DNA from: CAYNYF01 sp964401385
Lineage (GTDB): Bacteria; Planctomycetota; Phycisphaerae; SM23-33
Direction of reading: 5' to 3'
Length of the DNA stretch: 40,380 nucleotides
Assembly (NCBI GenBank): GCA_964401385.1
Contig: CAYNYF010000033.1
Location: 1 to 40,380 of the forward strand
The notes beneath the pieces are model-generated. The model made no database searches. It saw only the letters and a program-made list of their open reading frames with translations, and was not told where the DNA came from. Shown piece by piece: positions 8,744-17,907 of the stretch. The position numbers and the translations under genes are program-made. Numbering within the stretch: the first letter of the stretch is position 1; each line of letters begins with the position of its first letter.

Positions 8744-8772
8744 TTGACGCATCCCTAGGCGCGGGGTATGAT
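8744..8772 (+). promoter_or_regulatory. Sigma70-type promoter of the plus-strand polysaccharide operon
   Basis: TTGACG (8744-8749), a 17-bp spacer and TATGAT (8767-8772) give near-consensus hexamers at optimal spacing. An in-frame ATG at 8768 lies inside the -10 box and so cannot be the start of the next gene. A leader of roughly 145 nt to the start at 8924 is implied. Confidence 0.7.
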
Positions 8773-8923
8773 TAGAAAGTCGCAGTTGGCGAGTTGCCAA
8801 TCACGGTCATTTGCTCGAACGGAGGTATGGCAGCACGTTGGTTGGGAGGCGAACCGGCCGGCCCATCTAGCTTCGTGGCCGTGTTCGGCGATCCGGTCTC
8901 GCCTGGTTCCAGGAGGTGTCTGC

Positions 8924-9916
8924 ATGGACGCAGAAGCCGGCTCGCAGGGAAGCCCTCTCGTAGATAGACGACGGATCATGCACAGCTCAAGAGTTCTAAT
9001 CACTGGTTGTGGCGGAATGCTTGGGCATGCTGTCTACCCGTACTTTGCCCAGCGCTGCGAGAACGTGCTCGCAACCGACCGTATCGCGGGCGAGCCGTGG
9101 CTGCGGCAGCTCGACGTTCGGGACTTGTCACGGATGCAGGCGACGTTCGCCAGCTTTCGGCCGCAACTCGTGCTGCACTTGGCCGCCGAGACCGATCTGG
9201 AATTCTGCGAGACCCATCCCGAGATGGCCAAGGCCACCAACGACAGGGGCACGCGGACCGTCGCCGAACTGTGCGAGCGGACCGGGGCCACGCTGGTGTA
9301 CATCAGCACGGCCGGGGTGTTCGACGGCGAGAAGGAAGGCTTCTATACGGAGCAGGACAGCCCCAACCCCATCATGGTGTACGGGCAGACGAAGCTGGCC
9401 GGCGAAGAGCACGCACGCCATCGCTGCGGCCGGCATTACGTCATCCGGGCCGGCTGGATGATCGGCGGCGGGCTCAGCAAGGACCACAAGTTCGTCAGCA
9501 AGATCGTCGCCCAGATCTTCGCCGGCAAGAAGATTATTTGCGCCGTCAGCGACAAGTGGGGCACCCCGACCTACACCCAGGACTTCGCGATGAACATGTT
9601 CCGTCTGCTCCAGACCGAGCAGTACGGCACGTATCACATGGTCTGCGAAGGGGCCGGCACTCGATACGACGTGGCCGTGCAGATCGTGGACCTGCTGACC
9701 GATAACGGCACACAGGTCCGAGCCGTTGACTCGGGCTTCTTCCAGGATGTATACTTCGCGCCGCGCCCGCGCTCGGAGATGCTGCTGAACGCGAATCTGC
9801 GCCGCATGGGGCTGAACCTGATGCGTCACTGGAAGGACGCCATGCGTGACTACATTGAGGCGGAGTTTGCCGCGGAGGCGGCGCGGCTGTCGTCAACGGC
9901 GCTCAAGCGTTCCTAA
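8924..9916 (+). CDS. SDR-family sugar-nucleotide reductase (RmlD-like)
   Basis: An NAD(P)-dependent extended SDR of the dTDP-4-dehydrorhamnose reductase type, 330 residues from this start. The cofactor loop TGCGGMLGHAV lies close to the N-terminus. HLAAETD and the catalytic VYGQTKLAGEE (Tyr-x-x-x-Lys) follow, as in RmlD. The start is ATG 8924 because AGGAGG sits at 8911-8916, seven bases upstream. ATG 8978, nearer the Rossmann strand, is the alternative. The true rmlD of this locus is probably the gene at 25108, which lies within the rmlACDB block, so this paralogue may reduce another 4-keto sugar. It is the first gene of the plus-strand polysaccharide operon. Confidence 0.8.
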   Translation: MDAEAGSQGSPLVDRRRIMHSSRVLITGCGGMLGHAVYPYFAQRCENVLATDRIAGEPWLRQLDVRDLSRMQATFASFRPQLVLHLAAETDLEFCETHPEMAKATNDRGTRTVAELCERTGATLVYISTAGVFDGEKEGFYTEQDSPNPIMVYGQTKLAGEEHARHRCGRHYVIRAGWMIGGGLSKDHKFVSKIVAQIFAGKKIICAVSDKWGTPTYTQDFAMNMFRLLQTEQYGTYHMVCEGAGTRYDVAVQIVDLLTDNGTQVRAVDSGFFQDVYFAPRPRSEMLLNANLRRMGLNLMRHWKDAMRDYIEAEFAAEAARLSSTALKRS

Positions 9917-9940
9917 GCTACCCTCGTCGGGGTCCGCTCG

Positions 9941-10879
9941 GTGAAGCCCAAGGTATCAATTCTCATCATCAGTTGGAACTCATGGCCCGATCTCAAGCGT
10001 TGCCTCCAGGCGCTGGCCGCCGGCGATCTGCCCGACGTCGAGACCGTGGTGATCGACAACGCCAGCCGGGACGGCTCGGTGGCCAACCTGCGGCGGCACT
10101 TCCGGCGGGTGAAGGTCCACGTCAATTCCCGGAACATCGGGCATCCGCGCGCGGTGAACCAGGGATTCACGCTGGTGCGGGGGACGTACGTGCTGGTCCT
10201 GGATGCGGATACGGTGCTCCGGCCGGAGTCCCTGAAGATGCTCGTGGACTTCCTGGATAAGCGGGCGGACGTCTCCGTGGTGGCCCCGCGAACCTTCAAC
10301 ACCGACGGCAGCGTGCAGGAATCGGCGCGCGACCTGCCGTCGGCGATGAGCGGGCTCTTCGGCCGGCAGAGCCTCCTGACCAGATGGTTCCCGAACAATC
10401 CGTTTTCGCGGCGGTACCTCATGCGCGACAAGCTCAACGAGACCGAGCCCTTCGAAGTCCGGCAGGTGTCCTCGGCGTGCATGCTCCTGCGGCGTCGGCT
10501 CATCGACGAGGACGGTGGCTGGGACGAGGGCTACGGCGGCTACTGGGTGGAGACGGACTGGTGCAGGCGGTTGCAGCGGAACGGCAGGCGCATCTACTGC
10601 CTGCCCCGGGCCAGCGTCATTCACCACGAGAGCAACCGGGCCGGCAGAAAGCGCTCCGTCAAGCGGATTTGCGACTTTCACGCCGGCGCCTTCCGTTATT
10701 ACTACAAGCACCACACCTTGGGGCCGTGCGACCCGCGGGCGGTTTTCGCCCTCGTCGCCCTTGCCGCCAGGGCCGGCGTGCAGATCGTGCGGAACTGGTT
10801 CCTTCGCGAGAGGCCGAACGCGGCCGAAAAACCGGATAAATCGGCCACGGAAGTCGAGCCGGAGAACCCGTCTTCCTGA
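9941..10879 (+). CDS. GT2 glycosyltransferase (rhamnosyltransferase-like)
   Basis: A 312-residue family-2 glycosyltransferase with a GT-A fold. The sequence starts with SILIISWNSWPDL, followed by VVIDNASRDGS and the metal-binding DAD at residues 88-90. The acceptor-side motif YWVETDWCRRL lies in the C-terminal half. The overall pattern is that of WbbL-like rhamnosyltransferases. The start is GTG, 24 bp after the reductase stop. The C-terminus has a short helical segment and an acidic tail but no clear membrane span. It would transfer one sugar onto the lipid-linked repeat in the cytoplasm. With rmlABCD in the same window rhamnose is a likely donor, but the specificity is inferred. Confidence 0.85.
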   Translation: MKPKVSILIISWNSWPDLKRCLQALAAGDLPDVETVVIDNASRDGSVANLRRHFRRVKVHVNSRNIGHPRAVNQGFTLVRGTYVLVLDADTVLRPESLKMLVDFLDKRADVSVVAPRTFNTDGSVQESARDLPSAMSGLFGRQSLLTRWFPNNPFSRRYLMRDKLNETEPFEVRQVSSACMLLRRRLIDEDGGWDEGYGGYWVETDWCRRLQRNGRRIYCLPRASVIHHESNRAGRKRSVKRICDFHAGAFRYYYKHHTLGPCDPRAVFALVALAARAGVQIVRNWFLRERPNAAEKPDKSATEVEPENPSS

Positions 10880-10883
10880 CGAA

Positions 10884-11798
10884 GTGAATGGATTTGTGCT
10901 CCTGCCGCCAGGCGGTTACAAGGTTGGCGTGAAAGAGGTCGGACAGACGCGGGCCGAACGCGAACGGGCCCCCGGCCGCGATCGCGACGGCGAACGGCCG
11001 TTGCGCCGCGGACAGCCCAAGCGGGCCGATCAGGTGTACGCGATACCGGTCGAGCCTTCGGACTGCCCGCCGGCCGCCTCCATCGCCCTGCGGATGGTCG
11101 AGGCTCTGTACTGTACGGCCGAGCGCCTCATCGCCTTCCTTGCCCTGATCGTGGCCATGCCGGTCATGCTGCTGGTGACGATCGTCATCAAGGCCGACTC
11201 GCCCGGGCCGGCGCTGTTCCTGCACAAGCGGGCCCGGCGAAGCCGCCCCCGGCCCGGCCGGGAGCTGATCGGGCGGGACGACCTCGCGCCGCCCGAGGGG
11301 CACTTCGAGCCCGACAAGCTCTACTGGACGCCGGAATCGTTCCGCTTCCCCAAGTTCCGTACCCTGGTGGACAAGGCCATCGACCGGTTTCCGAGCCTGT
11401 GCTGGTGGGAGTCCGGCATCGACCCGGCCCAGTTCGAGAGCATGCACTACAAGGTCGAGAACGACCCGCGCGTCACCCGCGCCGGCAGGTGGCTGCGGAA
11501 GGCCACGGTCGACGAGCTGCCGAACTTCTGGTCCGTGCTCGTCGGCGACGTGCGGCTGGTCGGGCCGAGGCCGGAAGATCCCAAGATTCAGCGCTACTAC
11601 TCCGCCGAGCAGATGAAGAAGTTCACGGTCAAGCCCGGCATCACCTGCCTGTCCAAGGTCTACGGGCGCGGCGATCTTCCCGTGGGCGAGCAGATCGCCC
11701 TGGACCTGGAGTACGTGCGGAACCGGTCGCTCAAGGGCGACCTCAAGATCCTGGCCAGGACGGCCTGGGTCGTGATCACCGGCAAGGGAGCCTTCTGA
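10884..11798 (+). CDS. Undecaprenyl-phosphate sugar-1-phosphate transferase (initiating transferase)
   Basis: A bacterial sugar transferase family protein (WcaJ/WbaP C-terminal type, one transmembrane helix), about 304 residues. After a basic N-terminal tail comes a hydrophobic helix at about 82-105 (LIAFLALIVAMPVMLLV) followed by DSPGPALFLHKRA. FPKFRTL, ATVDELPNFWSVL, VGPRPE and KPGITCLSKVYGRG follow, all family signatures. It starts the glycan by placing a sugar phosphate on undecaprenyl phosphate. There is a longer than usual insert between the HKR and KFRT motifs. The start is uncertain: GTG 10884 lies four bases after the glycosyltransferase stop, and GTG 10929 is also possible. The following 181 bp to the polymerase gene hold no feature I can name. 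Confidence 0.85.
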   Translation: MNGFVLLPPGGYKVGVKEVGQTRAERERAPGRDRDGERPLRRGQPKRADQVYAIPVEPSDCPPAASIALRMVEALYCTAERLIAFLALIVAMPVMLLVTIVIKADSPGPALFLHKRARRSRPRPGRELIGRDDLAPPEGHFEPDKLYWTPESFRFPKFRTLVDKAIDRFPSLCWWESGIDPAQFESMHYKVENDPRVTRAGRWLRKATVDELPNFWSVLVGDVRLVGPRPEDPKIQRYYSAEQMKKFTVKPGITCLSKVYGRGDLPVGEQIALDLEYVRNRSLKGDLKILARTAWVVITGKGAF

Positions 11799-11979
11799 CC
11801 GCCAGGGGCATCCCGGCGTGCAGACCATTGGATCGTTTCCCAGGCTATCCTGCCGGCCGGAGCGCCTTCGCCGGCGAGCCCGGAGCATTGCCGCAGCGGC
11901 CGCCGCGGTTTTCGCTTGAGTCGGCCGGCGGCGACGGCAACAATCGACGCGCTCCGCCAGCGCGGCCGCGGCCTTGCAG

Positions 11980-13521
11980 ATGGCCGCGGGCCGAAATGGG
12001 AGCGGGACGAAGTTGAAGCTGACGCTTGGGAGATATTCATCGTTTCTGCGACTCCTGCTGCCCGTCTGCGGCGGCGTGCTGCTTGCGCTGCTGGCGTACC
12101 GGCTGTCGTCGGTGGCGACGCGCTATTTGGTCGCGGCCCTGGTGGGGGTGAGCCTGGTGAGCCTGTCCATGCTGTTCCTTCGGCGGTTCACCGACTACCT
12201 GCTGGTGGCGCTGCTGTTCAGCGTGCCCATGGCCTCGTTCGTCAAGTACGTCGCCGGCCACCAGTACATGGAGTCCGAAGGCATCGTGATTCTCTTTTCG
12301 GGGGCGATCGGCGTGGGGATTCCGGACATGCTGCTGGTCGCGCTGTACGCGCTGTGGTTCGTGCGCATCTTCGTCACCCGGCGGGCGCCGCTGCCGCGGC
12401 TGGGCAAGTTCGACGCCCTCGTGCTCATGCTGGTCCTGGCGCACGTGCTTTCCGTGCCGGGCACGCCGGACGTGACGCTCTCGGCCTACGCGATTATCTA
12501 CCTCACGCGGTTCGTATTGCTGTACTTCTATGTTTCCAAGAACCTCCAGCGCCGGCATGTTGGCTGGCTCTTCTACGCGATCTTTTTTGCGATTTTCCTC
12601 CAGGCGGGCCTGGGGGCCTACCAGACGGCGACGGGCAAACTGCTGGGGCTGGCGATCGACCGCGGCACGGGGCGGTACATGAACGTCCAGTACGAGGTGC
12701 CCGGCATCGAGCATCTCAGCCGGGCCACCGGCACGACGTATGACTCGCATGCCTACGGCGTGTACATGGCCATGCTGGCGCCGTTCGCGCTGGTGGCGGC
12801 GTTCCGGCGAGCGGCCGGGGCGTGGATGCGCATCCTGGCCGCGGCCATGCTGGTTCTCGCCGTGGTCGGGGTGCTGATCTCGTATTCCCGGTCGGCGTGG
12901 ATCTGTTGCGCCGTCGCCCTGGCCATCACCTGGATCGTCCACCTGATCTGGGGCGAGAGGTACATCGTCTACGCCACCATGCTCATCGTCGTGGTGCTGC
13001 TGATCCTCTCGCCGTGGGCGCTGCACATTGTCATCGAGCGGATCGACGAGACGATCACCAAGCACCTCTCCGCCCGCTTCGAGCAGTTCGGCGTCGCCTT
13101 GAACATCTGGAGGGATCATTTCGTGTTCGGATACGGGGCCGGCAACTACATGAAGGCCCTGGATCGCTACAACGAGTACGGCGTGATGCGGCTGCCCGTG
13201 CACAACGTGTTCCTGTGGGTCGCGGCCGAGACCGGGCTCATCGGCGTCCTGGCTTTCTTCGGCATCGTGATGGGCACGCTCGCCCGCGCCTGGAGGCTGA
13301 CGCGCCGGCATCGCGACCCCGCCTGCCGGGTGGCGGTGGCGGCGTTTGCGGCCATGATCGCCTATATCCTGGACGGCCTGACAGACCCGCTGTTCCGGGA
13401 GGCGGTCGTCTATACAATGTTCTGGATGCTGGTCGCGCTGGTCGCCGCGATGGTCCGCATCGATCGCGAGGCGACCGAAGAGTCTCCGCCGGCGCCCGCC
13501 GTCGAGCGCCCCGCCGCGTAA
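11980..13521 (+). CDS. O-antigen polymerase/ligase-like membrane protein (Wzy/WaaL family)
   Basis: A 513-residue integral membrane protein with about 10-12 hydrophobic helices. The Wzy_C-type features are present: YSRSAW at about 302-307 at the end of a helix, a large periplasmic loop with FGYGAGNYMKALD, then PVHNVFLWVAAETG at about 406-419. These place it among O-antigen polymerases and ligases. It would polymerise lipid-linked repeats in the periplasm. The flippase and Wzz-like protein in the same locus favour polymerase over ligase. The start chosen is ATG 11980, although no strong Shine-Dalgarno precedes it and TTG 11974 or TTG 12013 are possible. Confidence 0.8.
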   Translation: MAAGRNGSGTKLKLTLGRYSSFLRLLLPVCGGVLLALLAYRLSSVATRYLVAALVGVSLVSLSMLFLRRFTDYLLVALLFSVPMASFVKYVAGHQYMESEGIVILFSGAIGVGIPDMLLVALYALWFVRIFVTRRAPLPRLGKFDALVLMLVLAHVLSVPGTPDVTLSAYAIIYLTRFVLLYFYVSKNLQRRHVGWLFYAIFFAIFLQAGLGAYQTATGKLLGLAIDRGTGRYMNVQYEVPGIEHLSRATGTTYDSHAYGVYMAMLAPFALVAAFRRAAGAWMRILAAAMLVLAVVGVLISYSRSAWICCAVALAITWIVHLIWGERYIVYATMLIVVVLLILSPWALHIVIERIDETITKHLSARFEQFGVALNIWRDHFVFGYGAGNYMKALDRYNEYGVMRLPVHNVFLWVAAETGLIGVLAFFGIVMGTLARAWRLTRRHRDPACRVAVAAFAAMIAYILDGLTDPLFREAVVYTMFWMLVALVAAMVRIDREATEESPPAPAVERPAA

Positions 13522-13532
13522 GAGGCCGAAGG

Positions 13533-14594
13533 TTGGATCCACTGCCTAAAATCAGCGTCGTCATCGCCACGTACAACCGTGCGGACATCCTGCCCGAGAC
13601 CATCCGTCACCTCACCCGGCAGGACCTGCCCGCCAGCGACTTCGAGGTCATCGTCGTCGACGACGGCTCCCGGGATCACACGCGAGGCGTCGTCGAGGAA
13701 GCGATCCCCAACGTGCGCTTTTCCATGACCTACCTGCACCACGAGAACCGCGGCCCGGGCTACAGCCAGAACCGCGGCATCCGCCGGGCGCGGGCGCCGC
13801 TGGTGCTGCTGATGCCGGACGACATCTATGCGACGGCGGGCCTGCTGCGGGCCCATCTGGCGGCGCACGAGCAGTACCCCGGCCAGGACGTCGCCATCCT
13901 CGGCCACGTGCTCCAGTCGCCGCGCCTGAACGTCAGCGTTTTCCATCGCTTCTGGGACCCGTTCAGCTACCGCAAGCTGCCGGTGCACAAGGTGCTGCCG
14001 TTCTCGATGTTCTGGGCGTGCAACCTGTCGGTCAGCCGCGATTTCATGCTCCGGCACGGCATGTTCCGCGAAGAAAAGGGGCCCGCCGGCGCCGCCGCCC
14101 ACGAGGACGTGGAGCTGGGCTACCGACTGTGGAAGGCGGGTCTGAAGGTGATCCACCTGGAGGAGCCGCTGGCGCAGCACTACCACCCGGAGACACTGGA
14201 GACGGCCTGCAAGCGGGCCTACCAGCGCGGGCTGAACTGGGAGTATTTCTTCGCCCTGGTGCCGGTTCCGGAGCTGCCCGTGCGGTACCACATTTTCACG
14301 CGCCGGACCGCGCGGTATCACTTCCGGGCAATGTTCGGGGGCAAGGAGGAGCACCTGTTTCCGGACCAGGACCTGGGGCTGGGACGGCTGCTGCGCAACA
14401 TGGTCCTGCGGCCGATACTGTTCAATCGCCTGACCGTCCCGTGCTTCTGGAAGCCCCTGCTGAACCGGGCCGAGCAGAGCAAGGCCCTGGCCGGCCTGCT
14501 GGACGTAAGGATGTATCAGGGCGTCGTCGCCTACTACTTCTTCCGCGGCTGCCGGAAGGGAAGAAAGCTTCCCCGCCCGGCCGAGCAGGAATAA
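13533..14594 (+). CDS. GT2 glycosyltransferase, paralogue of the 20223 gene
   Basis: A family-2 glycosyltransferase of about 353 residues. ISVVIATYNRADILPETI, VIVVDDGSRD, ENRGPGYSQNRGI and LLMPDDIYA (metal-site region) form the GT-A core, and AAHEDVELGYRL is the acceptor-binding motif. The C-terminal third (to FRGCRKGRKLPR) is shared with the 20223 protein, which has the same lengths, the same QSPRL and FWACN blocks and the same basic tail. The likely start is TTG 13533, twelve bases after the polymerase stop. The long open frame upstream of it is out-of-phase coding within the polymerase gene. Donor and acceptor are unknown. Confidence 0.82.
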   Translation: MDPLPKISVVIATYNRADILPETIRHLTRQDLPASDFEVIVVDDGSRDHTRGVVEEAIPNVRFSMTYLHHENRGPGYSQNRGIRRARAPLVLLMPDDIYATAGLLRAHLAAHEQYPGQDVAILGHVLQSPRLNVSVFHRFWDPFSYRKLPVHKVLPFSMFWACNLSVSRDFMLRHGMFREEKGPAGAAAHEDVELGYRLWKAGLKVIHLEEPLAQHYHPETLETACKRAYQRGLNWEYFFALVPVPELPVRYHIFTRRTARYHFRAMFGGKEEHLFPDQDLGLGRLLRNMVLRPILFNRLTVPCFWKPLLNRAEQSKALAGLLDVRMYQGVVAYYFFRGCRKGRKLPRPAEQE

Positions 14595-14638
14595 CCCCTT
14601 CGCCACGACGGCGAAGTTCGGCTAAGGTTGAAGCGGAC

Positions 14639-16192
14639 ATGCCCAGCCAAACCGCCGAGCCTCGGGAAGCGGAACAGAGCCAATCCGGCGGCATCCTCGG
14701 ACGCGCGGGCATCACTCTCGGCGGGGTGGCCGTCGGCGGGGTGCTGGTGATCGTCAACGAAGTGCTGGCCGCGCGCTTCCTGGGAACCCGGCTGTACGGC
14801 CTGTACGCCCTGGGGTTCGTCTTCGCCAAGATCGGCGAGCTGCTCACGCTGTTCGGGCTGCGAATCGGTGTGCTGCGCTTCCTGCCCATCTACCGAAGCC
14901 GGGGCCAGGACGACCGCGTTCTGGGCACCATGCTGGCCTCGATCAGCCTGTCGGCCGTCGTGGGAAGCGCCCTGGTCGTCGTCGTCTGGCTGCTCGCCCC
15001 GTGGCTGGCGTACGACGTGTTCAAAAAGCCGGACGTGCTGCCGTACCTGCGCCTGTTCTCGCTGGCCATCCCCTTCATGGGCCTCTCGGAAATCCTGGGC
15101 GTGATCACGCGCGCCTACGGGCACGCCGTCTACTACAGCATCATCCGGCACTTCGTCTCGCCGGTGACGTACCTGATCGGCCTGATCGTGGTGATCACGC
15201 TGCGGGCCGACCCCCGGTGGATCGCCGTGGCCTGCACCGCGGCCTACTTCATGGCCACGATGACGGGAATCCTGTGCGTCGCCAAGGTGTGCGGACGGGC
15301 AATCTGGCGGCTCAGGCCCGCGTTCCCGTTCCGCGTGCTGTACACGTACTCCTTCCTCATCATGGTGAACACGTTTCTGTACCTGGTGCTGGGCGGCACC
15401 GACATCCTGATGCTCGGCGCCTTGACCGACGCCGGCCACGTCGGCGTGTATCGCGGCGCCATGCAACTGGTGGTGATCTTCGACATGATCGTCATCGCCT
15501 TCAACGCCGCCACCGCCCACCTGTACGCCGTCTTCGCCAAGGAAAAGCGCCGCGAGGAGCTGAAACAGGCCTACGGTACCGTCACCCGCTGGCTGGGCAT
15601 GCTGGCCGTGCCCACGTTCCTCATCATCGTGCTGAACCGCCGCGACCTGCTGTCGCTGCTCGGGCGGAACTTCACCGTGGGCGCCGGCGCCCTGCTCATT
15701 CTGGCCGTCGGCCAGCTCATCAAGTGCTGTCTGGGCAGCACCGGTTTCCTGCTGGTGATCAGCGGCCGCCAGAAGCTGGAGACGCTGGACGCGTCCGTGG
15801 GCGTGGTTCTGAACGTGGTGCTGAACCTGCTGCTCATTCCGCGCTACGGCATCGTGGGGGCGGCGGCGGCCACGACCACCTCTCACGTCGTGATGAACGT
15901 GCTGCGGCTGATGCAGGTCCGGCGCCACTTCGGCCTGGCCACCCTGCAATACTCCCTGTTCCGCCCGCTGCTGGTGGCCGCGGCGGTCGCCCTGGTGGTG
16001 CTGCCGGCGGCCTGGCTGGCGGGCGTCAACGAAGGCACCGGGCTGGTGAACATGGGGCTGCGCTTGGTGGTCACGGCCGGCCTGCTGGCAATCGGGATGT
16101 GGTCGCTGGCCCTGCGCGGGAAAGAACGCGCGGACTTCAGGCTGTTCGTCGGAGAGCACATGGGACGTAAGCATGGCAAAACGCCCTCATGA
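14639..16192 (+). CDS. Polysaccharide flippase (Wzx-like, MOP superfamily)
   Basis: A 517-residue polytopic protein with about 14 hydrophobic helices. After a polar 25-residue N-terminus comes GRAGITLGGVAVGGVLVIVN, then RFLGTRLYGLYALGF, the typical opening of the polysaccharide biosynthesis/export family. LGSTGFLLVISGRQ and NVVLNLLLIPRYGIVGAA are family blocks in the C-terminal half. It would flip the undecaprenyl-linked repeat to the periplasm for the Wzy-like polymerase. The start is ATG 14639, 45 bp after the glycosyltransferase. The open frame extending further upstream overlaps that gene and is not real. It is the last polysaccharide gene before the insertion sequence. Confidence 0.87.
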   Translation: MPSQTAEPREAEQSQSGGILGRAGITLGGVAVGGVLVIVNEVLAARFLGTRLYGLYALGFVFAKIGELLTLFGLRIGVLRFLPIYRSRGQDDRVLGTMLASISLSAVVGSALVVVVWLLAPWLAYDVFKKPDVLPYLRLFSLAIPFMGLSEILGVITRAYGHAVYYSIIRHFVSPVTYLIGLIVVITLRADPRWIAVACTAAYFMATMTGILCVAKVCGRAIWRLRPAFPFRVLYTYSFLIMVNTFLYLVLGGTDILMLGALTDAGHVGVYRGAMQLVVIFDMIVIAFNAATAHLYAVFAKEKRREELKQAYGTVTRWLGMLAVPTFLIIVLNRRDLLSLLGRNFTVGAGALLILAVGQLIKCCLGSTGFLLVISGRQKLETLDASVGVVLNVVLNLLLIPRYGIVGAAAATTTSHVVMNVLRLMQVRRHFGLATLQYSLFRPLLVAAAVALVVLPAAWLAGVNEGTGLVNMGLRLVVTAGLLAIGMWSLALRGKERADFRLFVGEHMGRKHGKTPS

Positions 16193-16266
16193 GGCCAGGC
16201 TGATTATATGGATCTTTGAAGAGTGCGACCAGGCGAGGATGCGTCCGCCCGGCCGGCGCGGGAGAC

Positions 16267-16301
16267 CACGAATTACACTAATTACGGCGAATTTCACGAA
16301 T
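16267..16301. repeat. Degenerate CACGAATT iterons, left of the insertion sequence
   Basis: CACGAATT (16267-16274), CACTAATT (16276-16283), GCGAATT and TCACGAAT (to 16301) recur with a period of about 9-10 bp. The array on the other side of the insertion sequence, at 17881-17907, is the same motif in the opposite orientation. Confidence 0.6.
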
Positions 16302-16317
16302 GCCCTCCTTTTCTTAA

Positions 16318-17864
16318 TACTACAACGCTACGAAGGCTTCCATTGACACGTGGCTAGGTCCTTGAGATACAGCCCGATTTCGTGCAATCGACGCAGGGTT
16401 CGCTTGCGGTGGCTGCGTTGGGCCTTGGCGTTGCGTTGCTGCGTCAGAGCCAACTGCCGGGAGATCGACTCGGCGGACTTCCGCGAGCAGCGGCCCCCGC
16501 GAAACCAGATCGGCACAAGATGGCTGGTCGCCGTGCGGACTTGGCAGACCGTCAGGTCCGGGTTTTTCCCCCCGATGGGCCTGATGGAATTCGGCCAGGA
16601 ACAGGTAACTGACGCAACTGAGGATCAGGTGGCGCCGGATGGACTGGAACTTGCGGACCTCGAAGTGGTCCATTCCCAACTCCCCCTTGCCGTCCTCGAA
16701 CATCCGCTCGATCTTCCAGCGACTGAAGGCTACCCGCAGGAACGTCTCGATGGACGTGTTCTCCGGGGCGTTGCTGATGAAGTACTTGATCTTGTCCGGT
16801 TGCAGCACGTTGTAGGTCACCAGCAGGTGATGCGCCCGGGTGGGCAGGCCGTGTTCATCTTGCAGCCACACGGGGATGCGCTTGGCCTTCCAGATCATCG
16901 GTCCCTTGTGCCCGTCCTTGACGTGGTAGGTCTGCCAGTCCTCGCGGCGGAACAAGGGCGAATACGAGGCGATGTGCCGCACCTCCACCGGCGGGTTGTT
17001 CTTCACCTTCAGCCGCGGGAACCTTCTGGGAGGACCGAGCCGATGCTTGCGGTGCTCGCGGTAGAGCACCGCCGGCGGCTTCGTCCAGGCCGTGAAGCTG
17101 ACTGGAACCTCGCCGACGTAATTCTGCCCGATCTCGTCCATTGCCCGCAAAAACGGGGGCTTTCCGCCATACCCCTCGTCAAAGGTCATCCACGTGAAGC
17201 GGATGCCGTTGCCCCGGGCCCGGCGAATCTCCTCCAGGCCGATCTGCCACTTGGGACGGTAGACCACCTCGTCGGGGATCCCGGCCGCCCGGCAGCGGTC
17301 GCGGTCCTGGTGCCAGGTCTCCTTCGGGAGATACAGCTCGCCGTCCAGCAGGGTGTGAAAGTCCGGTGTGGCGTACCCCAGATGCACGCTGACCACACAG
17401 TTGTCCGTCTTGCCCACGACCCCACAATGCTGGCGCTGCACACAGGCCGTGTGGTGGCCCTTCTTGACGAAACTGGTCTCGTCCACGATGCCGACGCTGT
17501 GCTCATGGGCGTGCCGGCGGGCGACCAACTGCTGAAGCCGGTCCCGCATGGCCCACTCGTCCCAACGGTAGAGACTGAGGAACTCCTGCAAGTTCCGGGG
17601 CGGAATCCCGGCCGCGTCGGCTATCGGCTCTACGCTCTTGCGGGGCTGATTGCCCAACTGCCCCTGAACGTAGGTGTCCAGGTGCTGCCGAGCGGTGATC
17701 CTCCCGAAACATCCGTCAAACTCGTGCAAGTATTGCGTCAAAGCAGGCTTGATCCTCACAATCGTTCCGGCGTCCATCTTTGGTCTCCTTCCAGGAACCG
17801 GGTTCCTGAAAGGCGCCATCGGCTGGCCGCCTAGGTTTTCTTGAGCCTTCGTAGCGTTGTAGTA
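16318..17864 (-). mobile_element. IS701-family insertion sequence (1547 bp)
   Basis: The element has 21-bp perfect terminal inverted repeats at 16318-16338 and 17844-17864, beginning TACTACAACGCTACG. TTAA directly flanks both ends (16314-16317 and 17865-17868), matching the 4-bp YTAR target duplication known for IS701. It carries a single transposase gene on the minus strand. It separates the flippase from the beta-propeller lipoprotein and does not interrupt a gene. Confidence 0.9.
16328..17777 (-). pseudogene. IS701-family DDE transposase with a frameshift near its C-terminus
   Basis: The transposase has DDE landmarks: VDETSFVKKG with the first aspartate, MTFDEGYGG, and RWKIERMFEDGKGELG with the catalytic glutamate. 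The start is ATG 17777, with AAGGAG upstream. An in-frame ATG at 17819 is less likely. Around 16563-16573 the coding strand has a run of six G and five A. After it the correct C-terminus, including LTQQRNAKAQRSHRKRTLRR and ending QWKPS at 16328, lies one nucleotide out of phase. The uncorrected frame reads on to 16320 as unrelated sequence. One extra base in the homopolymers explains it. Removing it restores about 482 residues. It is either a decayed copy or a sequencing error. Confidence 0.8.
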
Positions 17865-17880
17865 TTAAACGGTTCTGCTT

Positions 17881-17907
17881 AATTCGTGCAATTCGTGACA
17901 ATTCGTG
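17881..17907. repeat. AATTCGTG iterons, right of the insertion sequence
   Basis: Three exact AATTCGTG copies stand at 17881-17888, 17890-17897 and 17900-17907, followed by TAATTC. The family matches the inverted array at 16267-16301. The rest of the 17865-18180 gap contains only a TTGACA at 18076-18081 that might be a -35 element; no well-spaced -10 is visible. Confidence 0.65.

Noticed and set aside
8768..8923. N-terminal extension of the reductase to ATG 8768
   Set aside because: The ATG lies in a -10 box (TATGAT), and AGGAGG marks the start at 8924.
8425..8923. Riboswitch or small gene in the divergent gap
   Set aside because: Two good promoters explain the region, and I see no conserved aptamer core or coding frame with a ribosome site.
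14534..16174. 546-codon minus-strand ORF opposite the flippase
   Set aside because: Its composition (His, Gln, Asp, Val) is that of an antisense frame and the plus strand encodes an obvious membrane protein.
16563..16573. Programmed -1 frameshift in the IS701 transposase
   Set aside because: The phase change is +1 and no X-XXY-YYZ slippery site matches the reading frame.
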